A stretch of 64,000 nt of DNA from Microbacterium lemovicicum (lineage in GTDB: Bacteria > Actinomycetota > Actinomycetes > Actinomycetales > Microbacteriaceae), in the NCBI RefSeq assembly GCF_003991875.1, contig NZ_CP031423.1, positions 496,001 through 560,000 on the forward strand. Reading direction: 5' to 3'. Positions 44,771-53,712 of this stretch are shown here, piece by piece. The position numbers and the translations under genes were made by a program. The notes beneath the pieces are model-generated. The model was not told where the DNA came from and did no database searches. It was given only the letters and a program-made list of their open reading frames with translations. How positions within the stretch are numbered: the first letter of the stretch is position 1; each line of letters opens with the position of its first letter.

Positions 44771-45675
44771 CGCAGCAGCACGCCCTCGCGAAGGGCCCAC
44801 GGACTCACCTCGAGCTCGTCGACGTCGAGGGCCTTCATCGTCGCGTGCAGCACGACGGCGCCGCCGACGACCTGGAAGGTGCGCTCGGGGGTGATGCCCG
44901 GCAGCTGCTGCCGTGCGTCGGCCGGCATGCCCGCCATGCGCGGGATCCAGTCCTTGAGCGCTGAGCGCGTCAGGATCAGCCGCTCGCTCTCGCCCCATCC
45001 CGGGGCCGACGTGCCGGCCAGGCGCGCCAGCGACCGGATCGTCTTGGACGACCCCACGACGTGATCGGGTGCGGTGCGCCCGGACATCGCCGCGAGCACC
45101 GGCGCGAGCCGTGCGCGGACGTGCGCCCGCAGGTCGCCCATCTGCTGCTCGGTGGGCGGGTCGTCGGGGAGGAAGCCGACCGTCACGCGGCCGGCGCCCA
45201 GCGGCAGGGACAGAGCCACGTCGGGCAGCTCGTCGGCGCCTGCGGCGACCTCGAGGGAGCCCCCGCCGATGTCGATCATGAGGATCTCGCCGGCCGACCA
45301 TCCGAACCACCGGCGGATCGCGAGGAACGTGAAGCGCGCCTCGCCGGGACCGTCGAGCACCTGCAGCGGCACGCCGGTCACGGCCTCGACGCGGGCGATC
45401 ACCTCGGCGCCGTTCGTCGCCTCGCGCAGCGCCGACGTCGCGATCGTCAGGAACGCCGCGACGCGCTCGCGCTCGGCGACCCGCCGCGCCTCGCCGACGG
45501 CCGCCTCCAGCGCCCGCACACCCTCCTCGCTCAGCGCGCCGTCGGGCTCCAGGAAGCGCATGAGACGCAGGACGGTGCGGTGCGAGGTCGTCGCGACCGG
45601 CATCGCGCCGGGGCTCGCTTCGGCGACCAGGAGGTTGACGGTGTTGGAACCGATGTCGAGGACTCCCAGGCGCAC
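44749..45675 (-). CDS. Ppx/GppA family phosphatase
   Basis: A 308-residue exopolyphosphatase/pppGpp phosphohydrolase of the ASKHA fold. LGVLDIGSNTVNLLV is the phosphate-1 loop and LMIDIGGGSLEVAAG the second. Actinobacterial members of this short type hydrolyse polyphosphate chain ends. With the small alarmone synthetase at 3.1 kb this window has both a synthase and a possible degradative enzyme for guanosine alarmones. GTG start after a TAGTCT box. Confidence 0.92.
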   Translation of the reverse strand: MRLGVLDIGSNTVNLLVAEASPGAMPVATTSHRTVLRLMRFLEPDGALSEEGVRALEAAVGEARRVAERERVAAFLTIATSALREATNGAEVIARVEAVTGVPLQVLDGPGEARFTFLAIRRWFGWSAGEILMIDIGGGSLEVAAGADELPDVALSLPLGAGRVTVGFLPDDPPTEQQMGDLRAHVRARLAPVLAAMSGRTAPDHVVGSSKTIRSLARLAGTSAPGWGESERLILTRSALKDWIPRMAGMPADARQQLPGITPERTFQVVGGAVVLHATMKALDVDELEVSPWALREGVLLRYLETLD

Positions 45676-45681
45676 GCGTCG

Positions 45682-45687
45682 AGACTA
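45682..45687 (-). promoter_or_regulatory. -10 element (TAGTCT) of leaderless ppx/gppA promoter
   Basis: Minus-strand TAGTCT, six bases, then GTG at 45675. The box includes the TAG stop codon of the upstream gene. Confidence 0.6.
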
Positions 45688-46236
45688 CTGGTCGGTCAGG
45701 GTGGCGCAGGGCGTGACCGCCGCCTTCACGAACGCCGCGGTCTGGTAGGCGTACTGGTAGATCCAGCCGACCGGGGAGATGGGGTCGTCGACGCCGACGA
45801 CGGTCGTCTCGCCGGGGAAGCAGCGCCCGAAGATGTAGCGGGTGCGCGCGACGTGAGGGGTGAAGGTGATGACGGCGGCGGTGGAGAGGCCCTCCTCCTG
45901 GGCGTACGCGCTGAGCATCGCCGCCTCGCCCTTGGTGGTGAACGGCTCGGGATGCCGGCAGACGACCCCGTCCTGTCTGCACAGCTTCTTCGCGGCCCAC
46001 TGCGGGCCGGCGGCGGGGATGGAGACGAGGATCCGGTCGGACACGCCGTCGGCGCGCAGCTGCTCGGCCATCTGCGCGCGGGCCGTCGTGATGGGTCCGA
46101 TGATGAAGATCACGTCGGCGCGGTCGGGTCGGTGCTCGGCCGGGAAGACGTAGACGGGGAGCCCCGCCACGACGACGGCCAGCACGCACAGGACGGCCGC
46201 GGTGATCACCGCCCACCACTCGCGCCTCGAACGCAT
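45685..46236 (-). CDS. YdcF/DUF218-like membrane-anchored protein
   Basis: A 183-residue protein with one N-terminal anchor (9-30) and a Rossmann-like extracytoplasmic domain: ADVIFIIGP, RAQMAEQLRADG, TKGEAAMLSAYAQEEG and VITFTPHVARTRYIFGRCF, matching the DUF218/SanA group implicated in envelope functions. ATG at 46236 is chosen for its GGAAGG site and signal-anchor; the frame continues upstream to 46329. The function of this group is not defined. Confidence 0.78.
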   Translation of the reverse strand: MRSRREWWAVITAAVLCVLAVVVAGLPVYVFPAEHRPDRADVIFIIGPITTARAQMAEQLRADGVSDRILVSIPAAGPQWAAKKLCRQDGVVCRHPEPFTTKGEAAMLSAYAQEEGLSTAAVITFTPHVARTRYIFGRCFPGETTVVGVDDPISPVGWIYQYAYQTAAFVKAAVTPCATLTDQ

Positions 46237-46351
46237 CGGCCCGCCTTCCCCTGGTCTTCGCGGGCGCCGGCGGCCGTCGGGCCCGATGGTACCCCGCCGC
46301 GCTCGCGGCTCCCTGTGACGCGGCGGCACGGGGCCGCGGCATCCGCTCGGT

Positions 46352-46357
46352 TAAGAT
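46352..46357 (+). promoter_or_regulatory. -10 element (TAAGAT) of leaderless coaA promoter
   Basis: TAAGAT ends six bases before the coaA ATG. Confidence 0.6.
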
Positions 46358-46363
46358 GGCGCC

Positions 46364-47317
46364 ATGTCCGCCGACGAGGCCGTCACGGCCGCCCCGCCCT
46401 CCGCGCTCTACCGTGCGCTCGACCGCGAGGACTGGGCCCGGCTGGCTCCCGAGATGGAGCAGCCCCTCACCGCCGCCGAGGTGGTGCAGCTGCGCGGGCT
46501 GGGCGACCGGCTCGACCTCCAGGAGGTGCAGGAGGTCTATCTGCCGCTGAGTCGTCTGCTCAGCCTGTACGCGCGGGCGACGAAGAGCCTCGGCGCCTCG
46601 ACGAGCACGTTCCTGCACGAGCCCGACACCACGACGCCGTTCCTCATCGGCATCGCCGGGTCGGTGGCCGTCGGCAAGTCGACCATCGCGCGCCTGCTCC
46701 GCGAGCTGCTCAGCCGCTGGTCCGACACCCCGCGGGTGGAGCTGGTGACCACCGACGGCTTCCTCTACCCCAACGAGGAGCTCGAGCGTCGCGGACTCAT
46801 GGCCCGCAAGGGGTTCCCGGAGTCCTACGACCGCCGCGCGCTGCTGGATTTCCTCACCGACCTCAAGAGCGGCGCTCCCGTCGCCCGCGCCCCCTTCTAC
46901 TCGCACCTGCGCTACGACATCGTGCCCGACGCCGTGGTCACCGTCCGCCGCCCGGACGTCGTCATCGTCGAGGGGCTGAACGTGCTGGCACCGCCGCCGA
47001 GCGCGAACGAGGTCTCCGTCAGCGAGCTGTTCGACTTCTCCATCTACGTGGATGCCGCACCCGACGACATCGCGCAGTGGTACGTCGACCGCTTCATGGC
47101 CCTGAAGAACGGCGCGTTCGCCAACCCGTCCTCCTACTTCAACGCCTTCGCCGAGATGAACGACGAGGAGGCGCACGAGACGGCGCTCGGCTACTGGACG
47201 AGCATCAACCTGCCGAACCTCGTCGAGAACGTGCTGCCCACCCGCCACCGGGCGACGCTCATCCTCCAGAAGTCCGCTCAGCACACCGTCGATCGCGTGC
47301 TCCTGCGCAAGCTCTGA
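46364..47317 (+). CDS. coaA: Type I pantothenate kinase
   Basis: A 317-residue enzyme phosphorylating pantothenate, the first step of coenzyme A synthesis. Walker [13 protein letters not shown] (about 96-107), [30 protein letters not shown] and [13 protein letters not shown] are typical of the bacterial PRK-like type I enzyme. Its location before glmS is common in Microbacteriaceae. Confidence 0.96.
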   Translation: MSADEAVTAAPPSALYRALDREDWARLAPEMEQPLTAAEVVQLRGLGDRLDLQEVQEVYLPLSRLLSLYARATKSLGASTSTFLHEPDTTTPFLIGIAGSVAVGKSTIARLLRELLSRWSDTPRVELVTTDGFLYPNEELERRGLMARKGFPESYDRRALLDFLTDLKSGAPVARAPFYSHLRYDIVPDAVVTVRRPDVVIVEGLNVLAPPPSANEVSVSELFDFSIYVDAAPDDIAQWYVDRFMALKNGAFANPSSYFNAFAEMNDEEAHETALGYWTSINLPNLVENVLPTRHRATLILQKSAQHTVDRVLLRKL

Positions 47318-47372
47318 GGGGACGCGACCCGCGGCATCCGTTTCGTTCAGGCTCCTCGCATACCCTCCCTCG

Positions 47373-47378
47373 TAGCAT
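47373..47378 (+). promoter_or_regulatory. -10 element (TAGCAT) of glmS promoter
   Basis: TAGCAT ends seven bases before the glmS ATG. The spacer GGAGGTC could also act as a very close ribosome-binding site. Confidence 0.5.
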
Positions 47379-47385
47379 GGAGGTC

Positions 47386-49239
47386 ATGTGCGGAATCGTC
47401 GGATACGTGGGTCCTCGTCCCAGTGAGCCCATCCTCGTGGCGGGACTCGCCCGGCTGGAATACCGCGGATACGACTCCGCCGGCGTCGCCGTCATCGACC
47501 ACGACGGCGGCCTCGGCATGCGCAAGCGCGCGGGCAAGCTCAAGGTGCTGCGCGACGACCTCGCCGCCCATCCGCTCCCCGCGGGGACGACCGGCATCGG
47601 CCACACGCGGTGGGCCACGCACGGCGGCCCGACCGACGGCAATGCGCACCCGCACCTCGCCGACGACGACAAGCTGGCGCTGATCCACAACGGCATCATC
47701 GAGAACTTCGCCGAGATCAAAGCCGAGCTGCTCTCCGAGGGCTACACCTTCCGCAGCGAGACCGACACCGAGGCCGCGGCCATCCTGCTCGGTCGCGAGT
47801 ACCACGCCGCCGACGGCGACCTGCAGGCCGCATTCCGCGCGGTCGTCGTGCGCCTCGAGGGCGCCTTCACCCTGCTCGCCATGCACCAGGACCACCCCGG
47901 CCTCGTCGTGGGCGCCCGCCGCAACTCGCCGCTGGTGATCGGCCTCGGCGAGGGCGAGAACTTCCTCGGCTCCGATGTCGCGGCGTTCGTCGAGCACACG
48001 CGCAACGCCCTCGCCATCGGCCAGGACCAGATCGTCGCGATCACCCCCGAGGGCGTCACCGTCACCGATTTCGACGGCAACGACGTCGAGGTCGAGCCGT
48101 TCGAGGTGCTGTGGGATGCCGCGGCCGCCGACAAGGGCGGATGGTCGAGCTTCATGGCCAAGGAGATCAGCGAGGAGCCCGAGGCCGTCGCGAACACCAT
48201 CCGCGGCCGCATCCACGAGGGTCAGGTCGAGATCCCGGAGCTGGACGGTCTCGACGAGCTGTTCGCCGGCATCAACCGCGTCATCATCGTCGCCTGCGGC
48301 ACCGCCGCGTACGCCGGCCAGGTCGGCAAGTACGCGATCGAGCAGTGGGCGCGCATCCCGGTCGACGTCGAGCTCGCGCACGAGTTCCGCTACCGCGACC
48401 CGGTGATCGGCGACGACACGCTCGTCGTGTCGATCAGCCAGTCGGGCGAGACGATGGACACGCTCATGGCCGTCAAGTACGCCCACGAGCGCGGCGCGAA
48501 GACCCTCTCGATCTGCAACACCCAGGGCGCCACGATCCCGCGCGAGTCCGACGCGATCGTCTACACGCACGCCGGCCCCGAGGTCGCCGTCGCCTCCACC
48601 AAGGCATTCGTCGCGCAGATCACCGCGCTGTACCTCCTCGGCCTGCACGTCGGCCGGGTGCGCGGAACGCTCAGCGCCGTCGAGGCCGAGCAGCACGTCC
48701 GCGAGCTCGAGTCGATCCCGGCGAAGATCCGCCGCATCATCGACGAGGAGCAGGGACGCATCGAGCAGCTCGCGCACTGGATGGCCGACACCCGCTCGGT
48801 GCTCTTCCTCGGACGCCACGTCGGGTTCCCCATCGCGATGGAGGGGGCTCTCAAGCTCAAGGAGCTGGCCTACATCCACGCGGAGGGCTTCGCCGCCGGC
48901 GAGCTCAAGCACGGACCGATCGCGCTGATCGAGGCCGGACAGCCCGTCTTCGTCATCGTGCCGTCTCCGCGCGAGTCCGCCGAGCTGCACAAGAAGGTCG
49001 TCTCGAACATCGAGGAGATCCGGGCCCGCGGCGCCCGCGTCATCGCCATCGCCGAGGAGGGCGACGCCGCCGTGCTGCCGCACGCCGACGAGGTGCTGCG
49101 CATCCCGCTCGCCGGACCCCTCTTCGAGCCGCTGCTGGCCGTCATCCCCCTGCACATCTACGCCATGGCGCTGTCGATGGCGAAGGGTCTCGACGTCGAC
49201 CAGCCGCGCAACCTCGCGAAGTCCGTCACCGTCGAGTAG
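47386..49239 (+). CDS. glmS: Glucosamine-fructose-6-phosphate aminotransferase
   Basis: A 617-residue enzyme making glucosamine-6-P from fructose-6-P and glutamine. The start is fixed by MCGIVGYVG, where Cys2 becomes the N-terminal nucleophile of the glutaminase domain. Two SIS domains follow (SQSGETMDTL; CNTQGATIPRESDA; ASTKAFVAQITAL), and the sequence ends QPRNLAKSVTVE as expected. The frame is open far upstream (to 45061), but that is read-through of antisense to other genes. Confidence 0.97.
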   Translation: MCGIVGYVGPRPSEPILVAGLARLEYRGYDSAGVAVIDHDGGLGMRKRAGKLKVLRDDLAAHPLPAGTTGIGHTRWATHGGPTDGNAHPHLADDDKLALIHNGIIENFAEIKAELLSEGYTFRSETDTEAAAILLGREYHAADGDLQAAFRAVVVRLEGAFTLLAMHQDHPGLVVGARRNSPLVIGLGEGENFLGSDVAAFVEHTRNALAIGQDQIVAITPEGVTVTDFDGNDVEVEPFEVLWDAAAADKGGWSSFMAKEISEEPEAVANTIRGRIHEGQVEIPELDGLDELFAGINRVIIVACGTAAYAGQVGKYAIEQWARIPVDVELAHEFRYRDPVIGDDTLVVSISQSGETMDTLMAVKYAHERGAKTLSICNTQGATIPRESDAIVYTHAGPEVAVASTKAFVAQITALYLLGLHVGRVRGTLSAVEAEQHVRELESIPAKIRRIIDEEQGRIEQLAHWMADTRSVLFLGRHVGFPIAMEGALKLKELAYIHAEGFAAGELKHGPIALIEAGQPVFVIVPSPRESAELHKKVVSNIEEIRARGARVIAIAEEGDAAVLPHADEVLRIPLAGPLFEPLLAVIPLHIYAMALSMAKGLDVDQPRNLAKSVTVE

Positions 49240-49259
49240 AGCCGGGCCCACCGCGCTGT

Positions 49260-49332
49260 CCGCGAGACTGCACCCGGACGGCGAGACAGCGGGCTTCCTC
49301 CTACGTCTCGCCGCTCGGGTGCAGTCTCGCGG
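49260..49332. terminator. Large inverted repeat after glmS
   Basis: Arms 49260-49287 and 49305-49332 pair over 28 positions with only two adjacent mismatches, around a 17-base loop. Core CGCGAGACTGCACCC. No U-tract. Probably a glmS terminator and possibly a dispersed palindromic element. Confidence 0.7.
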
Positions 49333-49401
49333 TCGAACGGGGCGAGGGGCGCGCGGGATAAAGTGGCGGGTGCCCCGGGGAGGGGCCGGAGGGGAGCGGC
49401 G

Positions 49402-49815
49402 ATGATCGTCGGCATCGGCGTCGACCTGGTCGACATCCCGCGGTTCGAGCGCTCCCTCGAGCGCACGCCGCGGCTGCTCGAGCGCCTCTTCACGTCGGGC
49501 GAGCGCGTGCTCGCCCCGCGGTCGCTCGCCGCGCGGTACGCCGCCAAGGAGGCGCTCATCAAGGCGCTCGGCGGCTCGGACGGCGTGCACTGGACCGAGA
49601 TCGAGATCACCCCCGAGCCGTCCGGTCGCCCCTGGTTCACCTTGACCGGCTCCACCGCCGAAGTCGTGGCCGCCCGCGGCATCACGTCCCTCCACCTGTC
49701 GATGTCGCACGATGCGGGGCTCGCGACCGCCTACGTCGTCGCGGAGTCGGAGTCGGAGCCGCAGACGACGGATGCCGCGGCCGCCGGTCCGGCCGGCGAG
49801 CAGGTCGCCGCGTGA
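49402..49815 (+). CDS. acpS: Holo-[acyl-carrier-protein] synthase
   Basis: A 137-residue 4'-phosphopantetheinyl transferase. GIGVDLVDIPRFE has the metal-binding Asp8, and RYAAKEALIKALGG the second acidic site. It uses coenzyme A to activate acyl carrier protein. The ATG at 49402 has a GGAGGGG site; a GTG at 49363 beside a TAAAGT is in frame but adds an Arg/Gly leader absent from the family. Overlaps alr by four bases. Confidence 0.94.
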   Translation: MIVGIGVDLVDIPRFERSLERTPRLLERLFTSGERVLAPRSLAARYAAKEALIKALGGSDGVHWTEIEITPEPSGRPWFTLTGSTAEVVAARGITSLHLSMSHDAGLATAYVVAESESEPQTTDAAAAGPAGEQVAA

Positions 49816-50936
49816 GCCGGCTGCCGGTGGGCTCGATGCGCGAGGCCACGATCGACGTCGGCGCGATCACCGCGAACGTGCGGCACCTGCGGCGTCTGAC
49901 GGAGTCCGAGGTCATCGCCGTCGTCAAGGCCGACGGCTACGGCCACGGCGCCCTGCGCTCGGCGGTGGCCGCCGTCGACGGCGGTGCGTCGCGCATCGGC
50001 GTCGCGGACGTCGGCGAGGCTTTGCTGCTGCGCAAGGGCGGCATCCGCGCGCCCATCGTGGCGTGGCTGCACGCGCCGGGCATGTCCTTCCTCGAGGCGG
50101 CCGCGGGCCACATCGAGCTCGGCATCTCCTCATTCGACCAGCTGCTGGCGGCGGCGGCCGCGGCATCCGCCGATCGCCCCGTCGGCGTGCACCTGAAGAT
50201 CGAGACCGGCCTCGGCCGCAACGGCATCGCACCCGAGGACTTCGCACGGGTCTGCGCCGAAGCCGCACGGCTCGAGCGCATCGGCAAGCTCCGGGTGATC
50301 GGGATCTTCAGCCACCTCTCCAACACGAGCCGCGACGAGGATCTCGCGCAGCTGCGGGCGTTCCAGGACGGCCTCGGAGTCGCCGCCGCCGCAGGACTCG
50401 CGCCGCAGCTGCGCCACCTCGCGGCGACCCACGCCGCGATCGAGCTCCCCGAGACGCGGCTCGGCTGCGTCAGGCTCGGCATCGGCATCTACGGACTGTC
50501 GCCGATCGCCGGACGCTCCTCGGCCGACCTCGGGCTCCGCCCCGCGATGACGCTCCGCGCGGCGGTCGCCGCCGTCCGTCGCGTCGGCCCCGGGCACGGC
50601 GTCTCGTACGGCTTCGACCACCGCACCGAGCGCGAGACGACGCTCGCCCTCGTCCCCCTCGGCTACGCCGACGGCGTGCCGCGGCAGGCGTCCGGCGCCG
50701 GGCCCGTCTCGATTCGCGGTCAGCGTTTCCGGGTCGCCGGTCGCGTCGCCATGGATCAGGTCGTCATCGACGTCGGCGACGTCCCCGTCGCGGTGGGCGA
50801 TGAGGCCGTGCTGTTCGGCGACCCCACCCTCGGCGTGCCGTCGGCGACCGACTGGGCGGATGCCGCGGCCACGATCAACTACGAGATCGTCACGCGCATC
50901 GGACCGCGCGTCACCCGGCGGCAGGTGTCGGCGTGA
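49812..50936 (+). CDS. alr: Alanine racemase
   Basis: A 374-residue PLP enzyme converting L-alanine to D-alanine for peptidoglycan. AVVKADGYGHGA contains the PLP lysine Lys39, the second domain has GHGVSYGF with the catalytic tyrosine, and VAMDQVVIDVG is typical. GTG start in a GTGA overlap with acpS. The tsaE start overlaps its own stop. Confidence 0.96.
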   Translation: MSRLPVGSMREATIDVGAITANVRHLRRLTESEVIAVVKADGYGHGALRSAVAAVDGGASRIGVADVGEALLLRKGGIRAPIVAWLHAPGMSFLEAAAGHIELGISSFDQLLAAAAAASADRPVGVHLKIETGLGRNGIAPEDFARVCAEAARLERIGKLRVIGIFSHLSNTSRDEDLAQLRAFQDGLGVAAAAGLAPQLRHLAATHAAIELPETRLGCVRLGIGIYGLSPIAGRSSADLGLRPAMTLRAAVAAVRRVGPGHGVSYGFDHRTERETTLALVPLGYADGVPRQASGAGPVSIRGQRFRVAGRVAMDQVVIDVGDVPVAVGDEAVLFGDPTLGVPSATDWADAAATINYEIVTRIGPRVTRRQVSA

Positions 50937-51436
50937 GCGGTCTCGACCCGCTCGTCGGCCGACGCGAGGTGTCGTCGCCGGGGGCGATGGAGACCTTCGG
51001 CGAGGAGATCGGACGGATGCTGCGCGGGGGCGACCTCGTCGTGCTGACCGGTCCGCTGGGCGCCGGCAAGACCACGCTCACCCGCGGGATCGCAGCCGGC
51101 GTCGGCGTGCGCGGACCCGTGCAGAGCCCGACGTTCGTGATCGCACGCACCCACCCCTCGCTCATCGGCGGACCGAGCCTCGTGCACGTCGACGCCTACC
51201 GGCTGGGCTCGCCCGCCGAGCTCGACGACCTCGACATCGATGTGGAGCGCAGCGTCGTGGTAGTCGAATGGGGTCGCGGCATGGTCGACGGCCTGCGCGA
51301 CGAGTGGTGGGAGATCGAGCTCGAGCGTCCGGTCGGCGGACGCGGTGCCGACACGATGTGCGGCGACATCTCCGCCCACACGCTGGAGCTCGATGCCGAC
51401 GCCCCGAGGATCGTGACGGTCAGCCGACGGCCGTGA
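50933..51436 (+). CDS. tsaE: tRNA threonylcarbamoyladenosine synthesis ATPase TsaE
   Basis: A 167-residue P-loop ATPase that assists TsaD-TsaB in t6A synthesis. Walker A GPLGAGKTTL (40-49), RGPVQSPTFVIARTH, LVHVDAYRLGSPAELDDLDI and VVEWGRGM are diagnostic. GTGA overlap with alr. Its partners tsaB and tsaD lie 4.8 kb downstream, separated by six other genes. Confidence 0.95.
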   Translation: MSGLDPLVGRREVSSPGAMETFGEEIGRMLRGGDLVVLTGPLGAGKTTLTRGIAAGVGVRGPVQSPTFVIARTHPSLIGGPSLVHVDAYRLGSPAELDDLDIDVERSVVVVEWGRGMVDGLRDEWWEIELERPVGGRGADTMCGDISAHTLELDADAPRIVTVSRRP

Positions 51437-52424
51437 GCCGCGGCATCCGCTCGTCCTTCGCCTCGGCCATGGTCCCGAGGACGGCCGCGGGGTCCTCGAT
51501 GTGGGCGAAGTGGCCGGCATCGTCCAGCCGGCGCTCGGCGAAATCGGGGATGTCGACGACGAAGGCGGCAGCGTCGGAGTCGGCGCTGAAGACGTCGTGG
51601 CGGCCGCGTACCGAGCGGACCGCAGCGGTGATCCGCCTCCAGACCCGCGTGTCGTAGCGCGCCGCCAGCTTCGCCGCGCGGACGAAGGACTCCGGACGGA
51701 TCTCGTCGGCGAGGGCGTCGGCGACGCTCGAGTGCACGTAGCGCGGGCTGGCGAAGAGCGGAGAGGCCAGCCGGCGAATGAGCCCGGCGCGCCGCAGTGT
51801 GCGCAGAAGCCCGCGGCCGTCCGCGGGCAGAGCCGCGAGGAACCGCATGGCCAGCAGCATGCCGGCGAACCCGGGCAGGCGTCGTCCGGCCCGCAGAGGA
51901 TGCCGCACGGCGTCGGTCACACTGCGACCGGTGGGGGAGACGAGCGTGACCGACAGCGTCGCGTCCGGCTCCGTCGCGGCGATGTCGAGGGCGACGAAGC
52001 CGCCGAGCGAGTGGCCGACGACGTGCCAGGAGGTGTAGCCCAGCGAGCGGACGGCCAGCACGACCGCCTCGGACAGCTCGCCGATCCCGGCACCCGCCGG
52101 CAGCGACCGGCTCTCGCCCCAGCCGGGCAGATCGGGGATGACGAGATCGGACAGGGGGCGCGCGGACGCATCGGATGCCGCGACCAGCGGCGTCCACGTG
52201 GTCCAGGACCCCGCGGCGCCGTGGAGGAGAACGACGGCCGGTCCACCCGCCTTCCGTCCGGCACGGACGACCACGGGGCCGGTCGCCGTCTCCACCGTCA
52301 CGCGGCGCAGGCCGATCGCGCGCTCGCTCAGGAGGAGCGCGGCGGAGCGGCGAGCCGGTCGAGAAGGTTCCACACCTGTTCTTCGGCGCCCGGGCGGTGC
52401 CGGTTTGCACGACGGGCAGGTCAT
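51420..52424 (-). CDS. Alpha/beta-fold hydrolase
   Basis: A serine hydrolase of about 334 residues. VLLHGAAGSWTTW forms the oxyanion region, VVGHSLGGFVALD the nucleophile elbow (GHSLGG), and DDAGHFAHIEDP provides the final His. Acid residue probably in the preceding DSDAAAF region. Start uncertain: ATG 52424 is used, while a GTG near 52375 (VEPSRPARRS) would remove a Cys-Pro-rich leader. The 3' end overlaps convergent tsaE by 17 bases. Substrate unknown. Confidence 0.82.
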   Translation of the reverse strand: MTCPSCKPAPPGRRRTGVEPSRPARRSAALLLSERAIGLRRVTVETATGPVVVRAGRKAGGPAVVLLHGAAGSWTTWTPLVAASDASARPLSDLVIPDLPGWGESRSLPAGAGIGELSEAVVLAVRSLGYTSWHVVGHSLGGFVALDIAATEPDATLSVTLVSPTGRSVTDAVRHPLRAGRRLPGFAGMLLAMRFLAALPADGRGLLRTLRRAGLIRRLASPLFASPRYVHSSVADALADEIRPESFVRAAKLAARYDTRVWRRITAAVRSVRGRHDVFSADSDAAAFVVDIPDFAERRLDDAGHFAHIEDPAAVLGTMAEAKDERMPRLTAVG

Positions 52425-52484
52425 GTCGCGGAACTGCGACACGACTGCGACAGGGCCGCGACACCGCCGCGGCACGGCCACCAA

Positions 52485-52490
52485 TAACGT
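52485..52490 (+). promoter_or_regulatory. -10 element (TAACGT), probably leaderless
   Basis: TAACGT ends six bases (GGAGGC) before the ATG at 52497. Confidence 0.55.
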
Positions 52491-52496
52491 GGAGGC

Positions 52497-53711
52497 ATGA
52501 ACCGCACTCGCCCACTGCACCTCTCGGTGACCCTCGTGGTCGCCGGCACGATCGTGCTCCTGTCAGGGTGTTCCGCGCAGGTCGTCGCCGCAGGGTCGGC
52601 TGCGCCGCCCGCGAGCGCGACCCCGTCGGCCTCGGCGACGGGGGCGACGGCGGCAGCCGTGGACGCGCCCACCGTCGCGGGCTATCCCGTGGGGGAGTTC
52701 CCGCCGGTGCCGCTGTTCCAGCTGCCCGACCTGGCCCTACTGGACGGTTCCGCCTCCGCCTTCACGATCGATCTCACCGCCCGCGTCGGCGACCACCCGG
52801 GCCTCACGGTCGCCCCCGCTCACTGCGACGCGTCGGGAGCGGTGGTCTCCGGCGCCGGATCGGCCTACCTCTACGGCGACGGCTCGGGCACCTACACCGG
52901 GCCCGACGGCACGGTGCAGAACTTCCGGGACGGCTCGGGCACCACCGTCATCGGCGACGTCACGATCCAGAACTTCGGCGACGGGTCGGGCACCTACGCC
53001 GACGGGGCGACGACGATCCAGAACTTCGGCGACGGCTCGGGGACATACGTCGACCCCGAGCTGGCGGTGCAGATCTTCGGCGACGGCTCCGGCAACTGGA
53101 CCCGCGGCGACGTCACGATCCAGAACTTCGGCGACGGGTCGGGCACCTACGCCGACGGCACGACCCGCATCCAGAACTTCGGCGACGGGTCGGGCACGTA
53201 CACCGACCCCGGCATCACCATCCAGAACTTCGGCGACGGGACGGGAGTGGTCGACGGCACCCCCGTCGAGGTCGCGCCGATCGCCACGGTCCCCGTGCTC
53301 GGCGTGTTCCCGACGCTGGCCACCCTGGCGCCGCTCGCGTCCTGCGGCACCACCATCACCCTGTCGGACGGCGTGCTGTTCGACTTCGATCAGGCGGTCG
53401 TCCGATCCGATGCCGTTCCCGTCCTCGACGCGCTCGCCCGCGCGCTCGGCGAGACCGGGGCGCCCCAGGCGGTGATCTCGGGCCACACCGATGCGATCGG
53501 CTCGGACGACGACAACCAGGAGCTCTCGGAGCGTCGCGCCGCTGCCGTCGTCGCGGCCCTCCGCGATCGCGGCGTGTCGGGCGGCCTCTCGGCGGAGGGC
53601 TTCGGCGAGTCCCGCCCCGTCGCGCCCGATGAGATCGACGGCGCCGACAACCCCGCCGGACGGCAGCTGAACCGCCGTGTCGAGATCTTCATCCCCGCGT
53701 TCGGAGCATGA
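52497..53711 (+). CDS. Lipoprotein with 17-residue glycine-rich repeats and OmpA domain
   Basis: A 404-residue lipoprotein. Signal peptide and lipobox LLSGC (Cys25). Residues 123-258 are eight 17-residue repeats of the form IQNFGDGSGTYxDGxT, seven clear and the first degenerate, suggesting a beta-solenoid. Residues about 290-404 form an OmpA-like peptidoglycan-binding domain (LFDFDQAVVRSDAVPVLD, ISGHTDAIG, NQELSERRAAAV, NRRVEIFIPA). So it is probably tethered to both membrane and wall. First gene of a five-gene operon ending with a two-component system. Confidence 0.85.
   Translation: MNRTRPLHLSVTLVVAGTIVLLSGCSAQVVAAGSAAPPASATPSASATGATAAAVDAPTVAGYPVGEFPPVPLFQLPDLALLDGSASAFTIDLTARVGDHPGLTVAPAHCDASGAVVSGAGSAYLYGDGSGTYTGPDGTVQNFRDGSGTTVIGDVTIQNFGDGSGTYADGATTIQNFGDGSGTYVDPELAVQIFGDGSGNWTRGDVTIQNFGDGSGTYADGTTRIQNFGDGSGTYTDPGITIQNFGDGTGVVDGTPVEVAPIATVPVLGVFPTLATLAPLASCGTTITLSDGVLFDFDQAVVRSDAVPVLDALARALGETGAPQAVISGHTDAIGSDDDNQELSERRAAAVVAALRDRGVSGGLSAEGFGESRPVAPDEIDGADNPAGRQLNRRVEIFIPAFGA
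52863..53270 (+). repeat. Eight 51-base coding repeats
   Basis: 51-base units run without gaps from 52863; the seven clear units start at 52914 and every 51 bases after. The ATCCAGAACTTCGGCGACGG core is nearly identical in five of them. They encode the IQNFGDGSGTY repeats of the OmpA-type lipoprotein. Confidence 0.9.
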
Positions 53712-53712
53712 G

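Noticed and set aside
43985..47284. A 1099-codon open frame on the minus strand
   Set aside because: It runs antisense through the AraC gene and across ppx/gppA and coaA in wrong frames. Its composition is Arg/Gly/Ala-rich low-complexity, typical of shadow frames in high-GC DNA.
45061..49239. A 1392-codon frame ending in glmS, suggesting a giant fused GlmS
   Set aside because: GlmS needs its N-terminal Cys after Met at 47386, and the upstream part is antisense to ppx/gppA and out of frame in coaA.
52863..53270. Possible CRISPR or minisatellite from 51-base periodicity
   Set aside because: The period is a multiple of three, in frame, with a protein repeat in a lipoprotein.
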